From the NCBI RefSeq assembly GCF_947302755.1, contig NZ_CAMYWM010000002.1, positions 1-64,000 on the forward strand: a DNA stretch of 64,000 bases. The letters are read 5' to 3'. Positions 28,970-37,492 of the stretch are shown here, one piece after another. A program made the translations under genes and the position numbers. Position 1 is the stretch's first letter; every line of letters starts with the position of its first letter. The notes beneath the pieces are model-generated. The model saw only the letters and a program-made list of their open reading frames with translations, was not told where the DNA came from and ran no database searches. The stretch is from an uncultured Anaerovibrio sp. (GTDB taxonomy: Bacteria > Bacillota > Negativicutes > Selenomonadales > Selenomonadaceae).

Positions 28970-29932
28970 TTAATTTAATTCCTTGGCCAGGTGGAAGAAT
29001 TCTGCATTCATTTTCTTTTTATTGGTTATAGCATCGTGGAGGTCAATGGCCACCACCTTGCCCTGATTGAAGCCAAATACCACATCGGATTGTCCGGCAA
29101 TTAGGGCCAGAGTAGCCCGTTCACCTAACTGGCTGGCCTTTACCCGATCCTGTACAGAAGGGGACCCACCCCGCTGGATATGACCCAATACGGATACGCG
29201 AACATCCATATTTGTTTTCTCTTCGATGTATTTGCCAATATCAAGGGAGCTTCCAACACCCTCGGCAACTACTACCAATGAGTAGCGGCGTCCCTCCTCA
29301 TATGATTTTATAATACCGTTGCAGATATCATCAAGATCATATTCCTCCTCCGGTACAAGAATAAATTCTGCACCGCCGGCAATACCGGCCAGCATGGCCA
29401 GCCAGCCACAATGACGGCCCATAACCTCAACTACAGCAATACGGTTATGGGAGGAGGCAGTATCCCGAAGCTTGTTAATGGCATCAATAATCGTATTGGC
29501 TGCCGTATCGGAGCCAATGGTATAATCTGTACCCCATACATCATTATCAATGGTGCCTGGGAGACCAACAATGGGGACACCTGTTTCCAGACTGAGCTGG
29601 GTAGCACCACGGAGACTGCCATCGCCACCAATTACAACCAGTCCCTCGATGCCACGTTTTTTCATGTTTTCATAGGCCTGTCGGCGTCCTTCTTCAGTCA
29701 TGAAACGTTTGCAACGGGCTGTACCAAGTATGGTACCTCCCCGTTGAATAATATCACTTACACTTCTGGAGTTCATTTCCTCGATTTCCTCATCCAGAAG
29801 TCCACGGTAGCCGTTATAAATACCCCATACCTTTACCCCTTCAAAAAGTGCAGTACGTACAACTGCGCGAAGTGCTGCATTCATACCAGGGCTATCTCCG
29901 CCGCTGGTCAATACGCCAATGCTTTTTAACAT
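28970..29932 (-). CDS. pfkA: ATP-dependent 6-phosphofructokinase
   Basis: A 320-residue glycolytic enzyme phosphorylating fructose-6-phosphate. The ATP-type motif GGDGSLRGA is present (PPi-dependent forms have GGDDS), with GVLTSGGDSPGMNAALR at the start and the catalytic GTIDND. Typical size of bacterial PfkA. It is monocistronic and divergent from the AICAR transformylase gene; no pyk is adjacent, unlike many Firmicutes. Confidence 0.97.
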   Translation of the reverse strand: MLKSIGVLTSGGDSPGMNAALRAVVRTALFEGVKVWGIYNGYRGLLDEEIEEMNSRSVSDIIQRGGTILGTARCKRFMTEEGRRQAYENMKKRGIEGLVVIGGDGSLRGATQLSLETGVPIVGLPGTIDNDVWGTDYTIGSDTAANTIIDAINKLRDTASSHNRIAVVEVMGRHCGWLAMLAGIAGGAEFILVPEEEYDLDDICNGIIKSYEEGRRYSLVVVAEGVGSSLDIGKYIEEKTNMDVRVSVLGHIQRGGSPSVQDRVKASQLGERATLALIAGQSDVVFGFNQGKVVAIDLHDAITNKKKMNAEFFHLAKELN

Positions 29933-30071
29933 ACTATATACCCCCTGTAAGTTTTATTGACAAAAAAACATACTGATGTTACAGTAAATTCGTGGCTGTA
30001 ATAATGACGTAGCTGATACGTCCTTGAAGATATTATAGCGCAGTTTATAAATTTAATAAAGGAGTAAAGAT

Positions 30072-31244
30072 ATGGAAGAATTAGAATTGAAGTATGGTTG
30101 TAATCCTAATCAGAAGCCTGCCCGTGTATTTGTGAAGAATGGGAATATTCCTTTTACGGTGCTGAACGGTAAGCCAGGTTATATCAATTTACTGGATGCC
30201 ATGAATAGCTGGCAGCTGGTTCAGGAATTGAAGGAGGCCACCGGACTTCCAGCAGCAGCTTCCTTTAAGCATGTCAGCCCGGCTGGTGCGGCTGTTGCTG
30301 CTCCATTATCAGAGCTTCTTCAAAGGGTTTACTTCGTAGAGGGGATTGAGCTTTCACCGATTGCCACTGCCTATATCCGTGCAAGGGGAGCTGACAGAAT
30401 GTCCTCCTATGGTGATTTTGTGGCCCTTTCTGATGAATGTGATGCTCAGACAGCTTCTTTTCTGGCCCGGGAGGTTTCCGACGGTATAATAGCACCCTCC
30501 TATTCACCGGAGGCCCTGGAAATTTTAAAGAAAAAGCGCAAGGGAACCTATCTTGTACTTCAGATGGATACTGGCTTTAAGCCTGCTGAGTTGGAGCAGA
30601 AGGAGGTATTTGGTATTACCTTTGAGCAGAAGCGAAATGATGTAAAAATCACCCAGGGTTGTTTAAAGGAAATTCCTACCAGGTCAAAGAGCTTTACAGA
30701 AGCAGCCAAACGGGATCTTCTTATTGCATTAATTACTCTAAAATATACTCAGTCCAATTCAGTATGCTATGCCAAGGATGGTCAGGCCATCGGCATTGGT
30801 GCAGGCCAGCAGTCCCGTGTACATTGTACCCGCTTGGCCGGTAATAAGGCTGATGTATGGCATCTTCGTCAGCATCCAAAGGTATTGGCTCTGCCCTTCA
30901 AGGAGGAGGTTCGCCGTCCTGACCGGGATAATGCTATTGATGTATATATCAGCGATGAGTGGGAGGATCTGTTGGAGACCGATGAATGGAAGCGCCTGTT
31001 TACTGAGAAGCCGGAGCCCCTTTCCCGGGAAGAGAAAAAGGAATTTTTAAAGGGAATTAGGGGAGTTGCCCTTGGTTCTGACGCATTCTTCCCATTTGGT
31101 GACAACGTGGAACGGGCCCATAAGAGTGGTGTAGAGTTCATCGCTCAGGCCGGTGGTTCTATCCGTGATGATAATGTAATCGAAACTGCGGATAAATACG
31201 GAATGACCATGGCCTTTACTCATATTCGCCTGTTCCATCATTAA
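30072..31244 (+). CDS. purH: Standalone AICAR transformylase (PurH C-terminal domain-like)
   Basis: A 390-residue protein matching only the AICAR formyltransferase part of PurH (KYGCNPNQKPARVF, AASFKHVSPAGAAVA, KYTQSNSVCYAKDGQAIGIGAGQQSRVHCTRLAG, GSDAFFPFGDNVERAHKSGV). The IMP cyclohydrolase domain is absent. It would transfer a formyl group to AICAR late in purine synthesis; a separate IMP cyclohydrolase must be encoded elsewhere. Standalone forms are known in Clostridia and related groups. GGAG precedes the start. A terminator follows directly. Confidence 0.9.
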   Translation: MEELELKYGCNPNQKPARVFVKNGNIPFTVLNGKPGYINLLDAMNSWQLVQELKEATGLPAAASFKHVSPAGAAVAAPLSELLQRVYFVEGIELSPIATAYIRARGADRMSSYGDFVALSDECDAQTASFLAREVSDGIIAPSYSPEALEILKKKRKGTYLVLQMDTGFKPAELEQKEVFGITFEQKRNDVKITQGCLKEIPTRSKSFTEAAKRDLLIALITLKYTQSNSVCYAKDGQAIGIGAGQQSRVHCTRLAGNKADVWHLRQHPKVLALPFKEEVRRPDRDNAIDVYISDEWEDLLETDEWKRLFTEKPEPLSREEKKEFLKGIRGVALGSDAFFPFGDNVERAHKSGVEFIAQAGGSIRDDNVIETADKYGMTMAFTHIRLFHH

Positions 31245-31267
31245 TTAGTAATTAAATATATCATAAT

Positions 31268-31300
31268 TAAAATACCCTGCTCGCTATGAGCAGGGTATTT
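31268..31300 (+). terminator. Terminator after the AICAR transformylase
   Basis: AAATACCCTGCTC pairs with GAGCAGGGTATTT around GCTAT. Strong stem with A/T flanks on both sides. Confidence 0.8.
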
Positions 31301-31313
31301 GTGTGTATGAAAT

Positions 31314-31329
31314 TGTTTCACGTGAAACA
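31314..31329. promoter_or_regulatory. parS site 1
   Basis: TGTTTCACGTGAAACA, an exact match to the canonical 16-base parS bound by ParB. It lies ~4.4 kb left of parA. Confidence 0.95.
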
Positions 31330-31346
31330 TTTTATTTGGAAATAGT

Positions 31347-31530
31347 AAGCGGGGAAACTTTTTCGGCTTCATTCCTCCGTCCAAATCATCATGCAATATA
31401 TATGCGATTCTTCGGTGGCGACATGGTCGCACATACATCTAGGCTTTAATGTCTTTCGTGCCCATGATGAACCTCCGGCAGGTGGACTCCGTTATTGCAG
31501 GCGAAAAAATTACCCCGCTTTTTTATTTAT
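31347..31530 (+). ncRNA. Candidate structured RNA with terminator-like 3' end
   Basis: By eye: outer stem AAGCGGGG/CCCCGCTT, then CTTTTTCG/CGAAAAAA, inner GTCCA/TGGAC and TCATCATG/CATGATGA, and a multi-branched core with hairpin GCGAC-ATG-GTCGC. The 3' arm is followed by TTTTATTTAT, which supports the plus strand as sense. No open reading frame spans it. I could not match it to a named RNA family. Confidence 0.6.
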
Positions 31531-31548
31531 ATGTAAGTAACAATTAAG

Positions 31549-31728
31549 AAAGGGGCAATTGCTTGAAGCACTTGGGCGAAGGGCGTTAAGAAACTATTTT
31601 TTGCATACTTACACATCGATAAAACATCCATTGTTTGAGCAAAGCGAGTTTGGATTTTTCTTGATGACTAATTAAAAGCAAAACAATGGTTTTAGCCCTG
31701 AGTCCCTTGCTGAAAGCAATGCCCCTTT
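31549..31728 (+). repeat. Structured rod element family D, copy 1
   Basis: Closing stem AAGGGGCAATTGCT/AGCAATGCCCCTT, then AGGGC/GCCCT, AACTATTTTTTGC/GCAAAACAATGGTT and CATCGATAAAACATCCA/TGGATTTTTCTTGATG, capped by a short loop. Compared with copy 2 (34561-34766) the stems keep pairing while bases change. Sense strand unknown. Confidence 0.75.
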
Positions 31729-31741
31729 TCTTAGATAATTT

Positions 31742-31904
31742 TTACTATGAACATTTAGTGAGCACAAGCCTACGGCGCAGTGGGAGCTTAGTGTTCGTTG
31801 TAAGGGCGTAGTGCGAAAAACCGTTTCGCACGGAGTTTACTATGAAATCTTAGCGAAGCAAATCCGAAGGATGCAGATGAGCTCTAGATTTCGTTGTAAG
31901 GGCT
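31742..31904 (+). repeat. Structured repeat family A, tandem pair (copy 3)
   Basis: Two units in tandem. The first has a divergent 5' arm (GAACATTTAGTGAGC ... GCTTAGTGTTCGTTGTAAGGGCGTAGTGCGAAA); the second is canonical (TATGAAATCTTAGCGAAGC ... AGATTTCGTTGTAAGGGC). The second ends in a hairpin GATGAAAGC/GCTTTCATC that pairs with the end of the metH region. Confidence 0.8.
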
Positions 31905-31932
31905 GATGAAAGCCCCTATGCTTTCATCTTGC

Positions 31933-34308
31933 TTACTTAGAAATTATATCATTTGCAATATTTAACGCGATTACTGCATCCTGGGCATAGAAGTCGGCCC
32001 CGGCTTCATCTGCATAATCCTGAGTTAGTGCAGCACCACCCACAATAACCTTTGAAGTATTTCCACTTTCCTTTAACTGGCGAATTACTTCATCAATTTC
32101 CGTCATGGTGGTGGTCATAAGGGCGCAGAGGCCAACTATATCAGCCTCATTTTTTATGGCAGTGGCCACAATTTCCTCTGCCGGTACATCCTTGCCCAGG
32201 TCAATAAGCCTAAAGCCACTGTTCTCCAGTAAAGCTCCCACAATATTTTTTCCAAGATCGTGTACATCCCCCTTTACGGTGGCCAATACTACAGTGCCCT
32301 TTCCTTCCCCTTCTTTAGCAGGAAATTTTTCCTTGATAATGTTGAAGGCACTGCGCATTGCCTCAGCGGAAAGCAATACCTGAGGCAAAAATACCCGACC
32401 TGCACCAAAGTCCACACCTATATCATTCATGGCAGCGGTAAGAGCCTTTTCAGTTAACTCATTTGGATCAATATTATCATTGAAGGCCATTTCCAGCAGC
32501 TCCGGCATTGCATCGGCATTTCCCTCTATAACAGCCTGCTTTATGGCCTCCAAGGGAGTCAGCTTCTCCGTTTTTGCTAAGGCGGCCTTTTTGGGAACAG
32601 CAAGATTTTTTTCGTTGGAGCTGAAATCACGGCCATTGGGATCCTTCCCTAACAGGGCCATGGAAGCCATCAGGGCATTTTGCATTTGATCATCATATGG
32701 GTTCATAATAGGTGCATCCAGGCCGGCAGCCAGACACATAGCAAAAAAAGTGCTGTTGATAAGTGGTCTGTTGGGCAATCCAAAGGATATATTACTCAAT
32801 CCCATGGTGGAAGGGTAGCCGTATTTTTCCCTGTACAGCTTCAATGTATTTAATACATTGAAGCAGGCATTTTGGTCAGCGGCCACAGTCATTACAAGAC
32901 CATCCAGCAAAAAATCCCCATCCCTAAGGCCAGCTTTCTTGGCCGCTGTTATGATGGTATCCATCACCCTTATTCTTTCCTCAGCGGTCTGTGGTATGCC
33001 CTCATCTGTTAGTGGCAGACATAGAATAGCTGCTCCGTACTTTTTGGCCAAGGGAATGAATTTATCCAGTCGTTCCTTTTCTGCGCTGACGGAATTAATC
33101 AATGCCCGGCCGGGATAGGCTCTCAGACCTGCTTCCAATACCTCCGGATCACTGGTATCAATCACCAGGGGAGCATCAGTAAGCTGGGATATTTCTGTTA
33201 TGGCCCGTTTCATGGCCTTGGCCTGGTGGATACCACCTACGCCCATATTTACATCCAGCAGTCTTGCCCCTGCCTTTACCTGGTCCATAGCCTCTTTTTT
33301 TACCGAAAGAAATGAGCCATCCTTAATTTCTGCAGCCAATTTTTTACGTCCTGTAGGGTTAATCCGTTCACCAATTAATACTGTAGGAAGCTCTTTATCT
33401 ATCACAACTGTTTTGCTGCGGCTGGATAACATAAGTCGGCGGCGCAGTGGCTTGAAGGCTGGTTCCTGGTAATCCTTTAGGGCATTTTTTATAGCCGAAA
33501 TATGGGCTGGGGAAGTACCACAGCAGCCACCTATGTAGGTTGCTCCGGCCATGAGCAATTTTGGTGCCCATTTACCAAAGTCCTCAGGGCCCATAGGGAA
33601 GGTGGTTTTTCCGTTTACCAGCTGAGGTAATCCGGCATTTGGCTGTACACTAATTGGTTTTTCCGTATTTTCAGATAAAATTTTTACAATGGGAACAAGC
33701 TGCTCTGGTCCAAGGGAACAGTTAATACCAATAATATCAGCACCCATGGCATCCAGGGTTATAGCAGCAGTTTGTGGATCTGTGCCGGTAACAGTCCGCC
33801 CGTCCTCACTGTAAGAAAGCTGACAAATTATTGGAAGATTGGTGACCTCTTTGGCAGCCAGCAGGGCAGCACGCATTTCCTGCAAATCAATCGATGTTTC
33901 AATGAGAATATAATCTGCACCGCCATCAGCCAGGGCTTTGGCCTGTAACTTATAGTTTTCAAAGGCAGCTTCAAAATCTAAATCGCCAAGAGGTTTTATA
34001 AATTTACCGGTTGGGCCCATGCTTCCAGCTATCTTGACTGTGCTGCCGGCTGCGGCTTTGGCTGCTTTGACAGCAGCCATATTTATTTCTCTTGCTCTGT
34101 GACTTAGATTATAGTGAGCCAGCTTTAATGGTGAGGCACCAAAGGTATTAGTTTCGATAATGGTGGAGCCTGCTTCTATGTATTGCTTGTGAACGGCAGT
34201 TATTTCCTCCGGTTTATCTATGCAAAGCAGTTCCGGGCAATATCCTGGTGGAAGCAGTCCTTTTTGTTGTAATATTGTGCCCATGGCACCATCAAATATA
34301 TGAATCAT
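31933..34308 (-). CDS. metH: Cobalamin-dependent methionine synthase without activation domain
   Basis: Transfers a methyl group from methyl-tetrahydrofolate via cobalamin to homocysteine. Residues 1-~285 are the zinc homocysteine-binding barrel (GINCSLGPEQ and GGCCGTSPAHI carry the cysteines), ~310-570 the pterin-binding barrel (GERINPTGRKK), ~590-670 the cap and ~670-791 the cobalamin domain with GDVHDLGKNIVGALL (the lower ligand His). The SAM-dependent reactivation domain present in E. coli MetH (~1227 residues) is missing. A separate gene just upstream on the same strand supplies it. Family D elements flank the gene on both sides. Confidence 0.96.
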   Translation of the reverse strand: MIHIFDGAMGTILQQKGLLPPGYCPELLCIDKPEEITAVHKQYIEAGSTIIETNTFGASPLKLAHYNLSHRAREINMAAVKAAKAAAGSTVKIAGSMGPTGKFIKPLGDLDFEAAFENYKLQAKALADGGADYILIETSIDLQEMRAALLAAKEVTNLPIICQLSYSEDGRTVTGTDPQTAAITLDAMGADIIGINCSLGPEQLVPIVKILSENTEKPISVQPNAGLPQLVNGKTTFPMGPEDFGKWAPKLLMAGATYIGGCCGTSPAHISAIKNALKDYQEPAFKPLRRRLMLSSRSKTVVIDKELPTVLIGERINPTGRKKLAAEIKDGSFLSVKKEAMDQVKAGARLLDVNMGVGGIHQAKAMKRAITEISQLTDAPLVIDTSDPEVLEAGLRAYPGRALINSVSAEKERLDKFIPLAKKYGAAILCLPLTDEGIPQTAEERIRVMDTIITAAKKAGLRDGDFLLDGLVMTVAADQNACFNVLNTLKLYREKYGYPSTMGLSNISFGLPNRPLINSTFFAMCLAAGLDAPIMNPYDDQMQNALMASMALLGKDPNGRDFSSNEKNLAVPKKAALAKTEKLTPLEAIKQAVIEGNADAMPELLEMAFNDNIDPNELTEKALTAAMNDIGVDFGAGRVFLPQVLLSAEAMRSAFNIIKEKFPAKEGEGKGTVVLATVKGDVHDLGKNIVGALLENSGFRLIDLGKDVPAEEIVATAIKNEADIVGLCALMTTTMTEIDEVIRQLKESGNTSKVIVGGAALTQDYADEAGADFYAQDAVIALNIANDIISK

Positions 34309-34353
34309 AAAATCATTCCTTAAGATATGAGTAATTGTATTATTTCAGGTCAT

Positions 34354-34527
34354 GTCATGTGGGTGTTCCATTCATGCACTTCGCTAGTGTCACATCAAGA
34401 ATGGGATTGGCATCTCCTCTGAATTGACAGGCTTCGCGACCGTCAGCCACTTCATATATACTTATATAAGTGATGTGCTGATGTGACATTTTAAAGCTAC
34501 GTTTATTCATGAAATCACCCACATGAC
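34354..34527. ncRNA. Unassigned structured region upstream of metH
   Basis: A perfect 12-base outer stem GTCATGTGGGTG/CACCCACATGAC, then TTCATG/CATGAA, a perfect 10-base stem TGTCACATCA/TGATGTGACA, and inside it two hairpins (TGACAGG ... CCGTCA and CACTT ... AAGTG). It lies in the metH leader as read on the minus strand. It does not match SAM-I, cobalamin or SAH riboswitch consensus as far as I can see. It could be a new regulatory RNA or a palindromic repeat. Confidence 0.55.
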
Positions 34528-34560
34528 TACTACAGCTATATAGTTAATATGTACATGATA

Positions 34561-34766
34561 GGCGGTAGGCAGATTACCTGAAGCATTTGGCGAATGGCGT
34601 AAAAAACTATTTTTTGCATTCTTACACATCAAGAAAACATCCACTGTTTGAGCGACATACAAAAACAGTATAAACGTCGCGAGTTTGGATTTTTCTTGAT
34701 GACTAATTAATGGCAAAACAATAGTTTTAGCCATGAGTCCATGGCTGAAGGTAACTGCCTACCGCC
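34561..34766 (+). repeat. Structured rod element family D, copy 2
   Basis: Same order of stems as 31549-31728 with changed bases: closing stem GGCGGTAGGCAGATTACC/GGTAACTGCCTACCGCC, ATGGC/GCCAT (AGGGC/GCCCT in copy 1), AAAACTATT ... AATAGTTTT and CATCAAGAAAACATCCA/TGGATTTTTCTTGATG. The tip carries an extra hairpin GCGAC/GTCGC. Confidence 0.75.
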
Positions 34767-34835
34767 AGCATCAAGATTATTTACATAATAGGTATACTAG
34801 AAAGTATATAGGTTTACAATATTACATGCAAGCTT

Positions 34836-35504
34836 TTATTTCCTAGCTAAACAGTCGGTTTTTGTACAGTTGCTGCAATCGTGCGTTTTTGTGTCTCTTG
34901 GACAGCTTTCTTCTATTAAGTATAAGCCTATAATTGCTGTTATTGATTTACGTGGTTCTAGCATCATGGACTCAGTAAGATGTATACCAATTGTATCTGC
35001 CTTTGCAGTCCTAATCATTTCCGGTTGTTGTTCAATTGGCCAGTCCCCATAACCTGGACTAAAACGCCATTTCATAATATATCCTTCTCTGTTCACCCTT
35101 TCAGATATGGCCTTTTCCATAAGATTGGCGTTTTCTTCTACGGCAGTGGTGGCTGCTGCATCCAGAAGGAGGGACAGGGTATATTTTCCTTCCTTAAATA
35201 ATGCTGTAATTTTTTCTTCTATTTCCTGTCCAACTGTTGCTGTAAGGATGACTACTTTGGTGCAGCCTAGCAGGTGGTTTTTTATAGAGCTTCCTTCCAG
35301 GTAAAAAGGTGGATCTGAATAGATGGTTTGGCTATGGTCATCATAATCATATATTTCCCAGTTTCCTGTTGGATGAATAAGGAGTCTGGCCAGGTCACAT
35401 GCCTCTTCAATTATTTCCTCATTGAAGGTGGTTTGCTGCAGACCAGCATATCGTTTTGTTTCCTCTTTATCTATTTTATAGTAGGGGGCATTGAAAATTG
35501 CCAT
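34836..35504 (-). CDS. Methionine synthase reactivation protein (MetH activation domain)
   Basis: A 222-residue standalone homologue of the SAM-binding activation domain of MetH, marked by RFSPGYGDWPIEQQP, with SMMLEPRKSITAIIG following. It should reductively methylate inactive cob(II)alamin on MetH using SAM. The C-terminus carries CSNCTKTDC, a cysteine cluster that could bind a metal or iron-sulfur centre. It is encoded directly upstream of metH on the same strand, with a ~530-base structured gap between them. Its TATAATGGCA start follows a TGAGGTGATA ribosome site. Confidence 0.9.
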   Translation of the reverse strand: MAIFNAPYYKIDKEETKRYAGLQQTTFNEEIIEEACDLARLLIHPTGNWEIYDYDDHSQTIYSDPPFYLEGSSIKNHLLGCTKVVILTATVGQEIEEKITALFKEGKYTLSLLLDAAATTAVEENANLMEKAISERVNREGYIMKWRFSPGYGDWPIEQQPEMIRTAKADTIGIHLTESMMLEPRKSITAIIGLYLIEESCPRDTKTHDCSNCTKTDCLARK

Positions 35505-35527
35505 TATATCACCTCAAAACTATGAAT

Positions 35528-35543
35528 TGTTTCACGTGAAACA
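35528..35543. promoter_or_regulatory. parS site 2
   Basis: TGTTTCACGTGAAACA, exact, 140 bases upstream of parA and next to the activation-domain gene start. Confidence 0.95.
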
Positions 35544-35683
35544 ATTCTATAACCAATCTTATTATATCTTATCAGTAATGAAATGAGCATACCATGAAAA
35601 TAAGTTTTAATTTTATTATCGAAAAAAATATTCAATAATGGTACAATAATATAGTAAAAATATATAGTAAGGTCGGTGACTTA

Positions 35684-36442
35684 ATGGGCAAGGTAATTGC
35701 AGTGGCAAATCAGAAAGGCGGTGTAGGCAAAACAACTACATCCGTCAGCTTAAGTGCTGCTTTGGCAGAAAAGGGTAAAAGGGTATTGTTGGTAGACTGT
35801 GACCCACAGGGAAATGCCACCAGTGGCTTTGGTATAAATAAACAGGAATTGGAACTCAGTGTGTACGATATTATAATTGATGAATGGAATATTTCTGACA
35901 TTATATTACCCACTGATTACAAAATAGATATTGCGCCATCACAGATTGGCCTGGCTGGTGCAGAAATAGAATTATCCTCCCTTGAAGACAGGGAATATAG
36001 ATTACAAAGAGGAATAAATACAGTTAGGGAAAAATACGATTTCATAATTATCGATTGTCCTCCTTCCCTGGGTTTTTTGACTTTAAACTCCCTGGCAGCT
36101 GCTGATTCCGTTTTAATTCCCCTGCAGTGTGAATTCTATGCACTGGAGGGATTATCCCAGCTGCTTAAGACCATTGAAATGGTCAGGTCACGAATAAATG
36201 TAAATTTATATATTGAAGGCGTGGTACTAACCATGTATGATTCCCGCACCAATCTTTCCCAGCAGGTAGAGAATGAGGTTCGCAATTATATTGGCGATAA
36301 GGTATATAATACTACTATTCCAAGAAATGTAAGGCTTAGTGAGGCACCTTCCTATGGCTGCCCAATTTTTTCTTATGATCCAGCCTCTAAGGGTGCACAG
36401 GCATATATGGAACTCGCACAGGAGGTTATTGATAATGGTTAA
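35684..36442 (+). CDS. parA: Chromosome partitioning ATPase ParA (Soj)
   Basis: A 252-residue deviant Walker A ATPase (KGGVGKTTTSVSLSAALAEKG) with the switch DCDPQGNAT and IIIDCPPSLG. Works with ParB-parS to segregate the origin and, in B. subtilis, to control DnaA. Normal length, no N-terminal helix-turn-helix, so a chromosomal-type ParA. It overlaps parB by eight bases. Confidence 0.97.
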   Translation: MGKVIAVANQKGGVGKTTTSVSLSAALAEKGKRVLLVDCDPQGNATSGFGINKQELELSVYDIIIDEWNISDIILPTDYKIDIAPSQIGLAGAEIELSSLEDREYRLQRGINTVREKYDFIIIDCPPSLGFLTLNSLAAADSVLIPLQCEFYALEGLSQLLKTIEMVRSRINVNLYIEGVVLTMYDSRTNLSQQVENEVRNYIGDKVYNTTIPRNVRLSEAPSYGCPIFSYDPASKGAQAYMELAQEVIDNG

Positions 36443-37472
36443 GAAAAAAGGTGGCTTAGGTCGTGGTCTTGACGCCTTGGGTCTCGGTAATACAGCATCC
36501 AATCAACCTACCAAGCAATATACAGCCCATGAACAATCAGGTACGAGGAAGGGTAACAGGGTGACGCCTGCCCACAATAATATTCAGGCTGCAGATGATA
36601 TAATTCAGGACATAGAGGTTGCTTCCATCAAGGCAAATCCCAATCAGCCACGTACAGATTTTGATGAAGAAGCATTAAATGCCCTTCAGGAGTCAATAAA
36701 GGAATATGGGGTAATTCAGCCGGTAATTGTGAGAAAAACAGCTGCCGGCTACGAGCTGATTGCCGGTGAAAGAAGGCTTAGAGCATCAAAATTGGCCGGC
36801 AAAAAAACAATTCCAGCCATTGTAAAGGAATACAATGATGCACAAATGACAGAAATTGCCCTTATAGAAAATATTCAGCGGGAAAACCTGAACCCAGTTG
36901 AAGAAGCCAATGCTTATCACCATCTTTTAACAGATTACGGTTTAACTCAGGATATGTTATCGAAAAAGGTTGGGCGCAGCCGCTCCCATATTGCAAATTT
37001 TCTCCGGCTCTTAAAGCTGTCTGAAAAAATTCAGACTATGCTGACGGAGAATAAGATTTCCATGGGGCAGGCCAAGCCCCTCCTGGCTATTGATGATATG
37101 GACTTGCAAGAAAAGGCAGCAAACTTTATAATAGACAATGACTTGTCTGTACGTAAGGTAGAGACACTGGTTAAACAGCTTTTAAAGCATCCTGATTACC
37201 TGGAGGAAAAGGAAATTGATACAACGGGAAGGGATACCGACCCCGAGCGGCTGTTCATATTGGATGCTGAGGATAAATTAAAAATGCTTCTCGGCACCTC
37301 AGTTCATATAAAGGGAACAGGCAAGAAGAAAAAGCTTGAAATTGATTTTACCTCACAGTATGAATTGGAAAGACTGATTGCTTTATTATCGGACAAGCTG
37401 ACTTCAAATGATGCTGCGGAAAAGCTAAAAAAGCTTAGAGAATTTTCCACCACAGGTAAATTAAATGTGTAA
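36435..37472 (+). CDS. parB: Chromosome partitioning protein ParB (Spo0J)
   Basis: A 345-residue CTPase clamp that loads at parS and spreads. The N-terminal ParA-activating peptide KKKGGLGRGLDALGLG, the CTP-binding motif GERRLRASKLAGKKTIPAIV, ENIQRENLNPVEEA, the helix-turn-helix (LSKKVGRSRSHIANFLRLL) and the C-terminal dimer domain are visible. The track start at 36339 runs inside parA; ATG 36435 follows GGAGG and is chosen. Two perfect target sites are in the window. Confidence 0.96.
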   Translation: MVKKKGGLGRGLDALGLGNTASNQPTKQYTAHEQSGTRKGNRVTPAHNNIQAADDIIQDIEVASIKANPNQPRTDFDEEALNALQESIKEYGVIQPVIVRKTAAGYELIAGERRLRASKLAGKKTIPAIVKEYNDAQMTEIALIENIQRENLNPVEEANAYHHLLTDYGLTQDMLSKKVGRSRSHIANFLRLLKLSEKIQTMLTENKISMGQAKPLLAIDDMDLQEKAANFIIDNDLSVRKVETLVKQLLKHPDYLEEKEIDTTGRDTDPERLFILDAEDKLKMLLGTSVHIKGTGKKKKLEIDFTSQYELERLIALLSDKLTSNDAAEKLKKLREFSTTGKLNV

Positions 37473-37492
37473 TTATGATGGGGAGTTTATTA

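Noticed and set aside
31741-31904. CRISPR-like array from tandem family A repeats
   Set aside because: Only two diverged units with hairpins and no regular spacers; no cas genes in the window.
34309-34560. SAM-I, cobalamin or SAH riboswitch upstream of metH
   Set aside because: I looked for their consensus motifs on the minus strand and did not find them; a GCCACT-like match is on the wrong strand.
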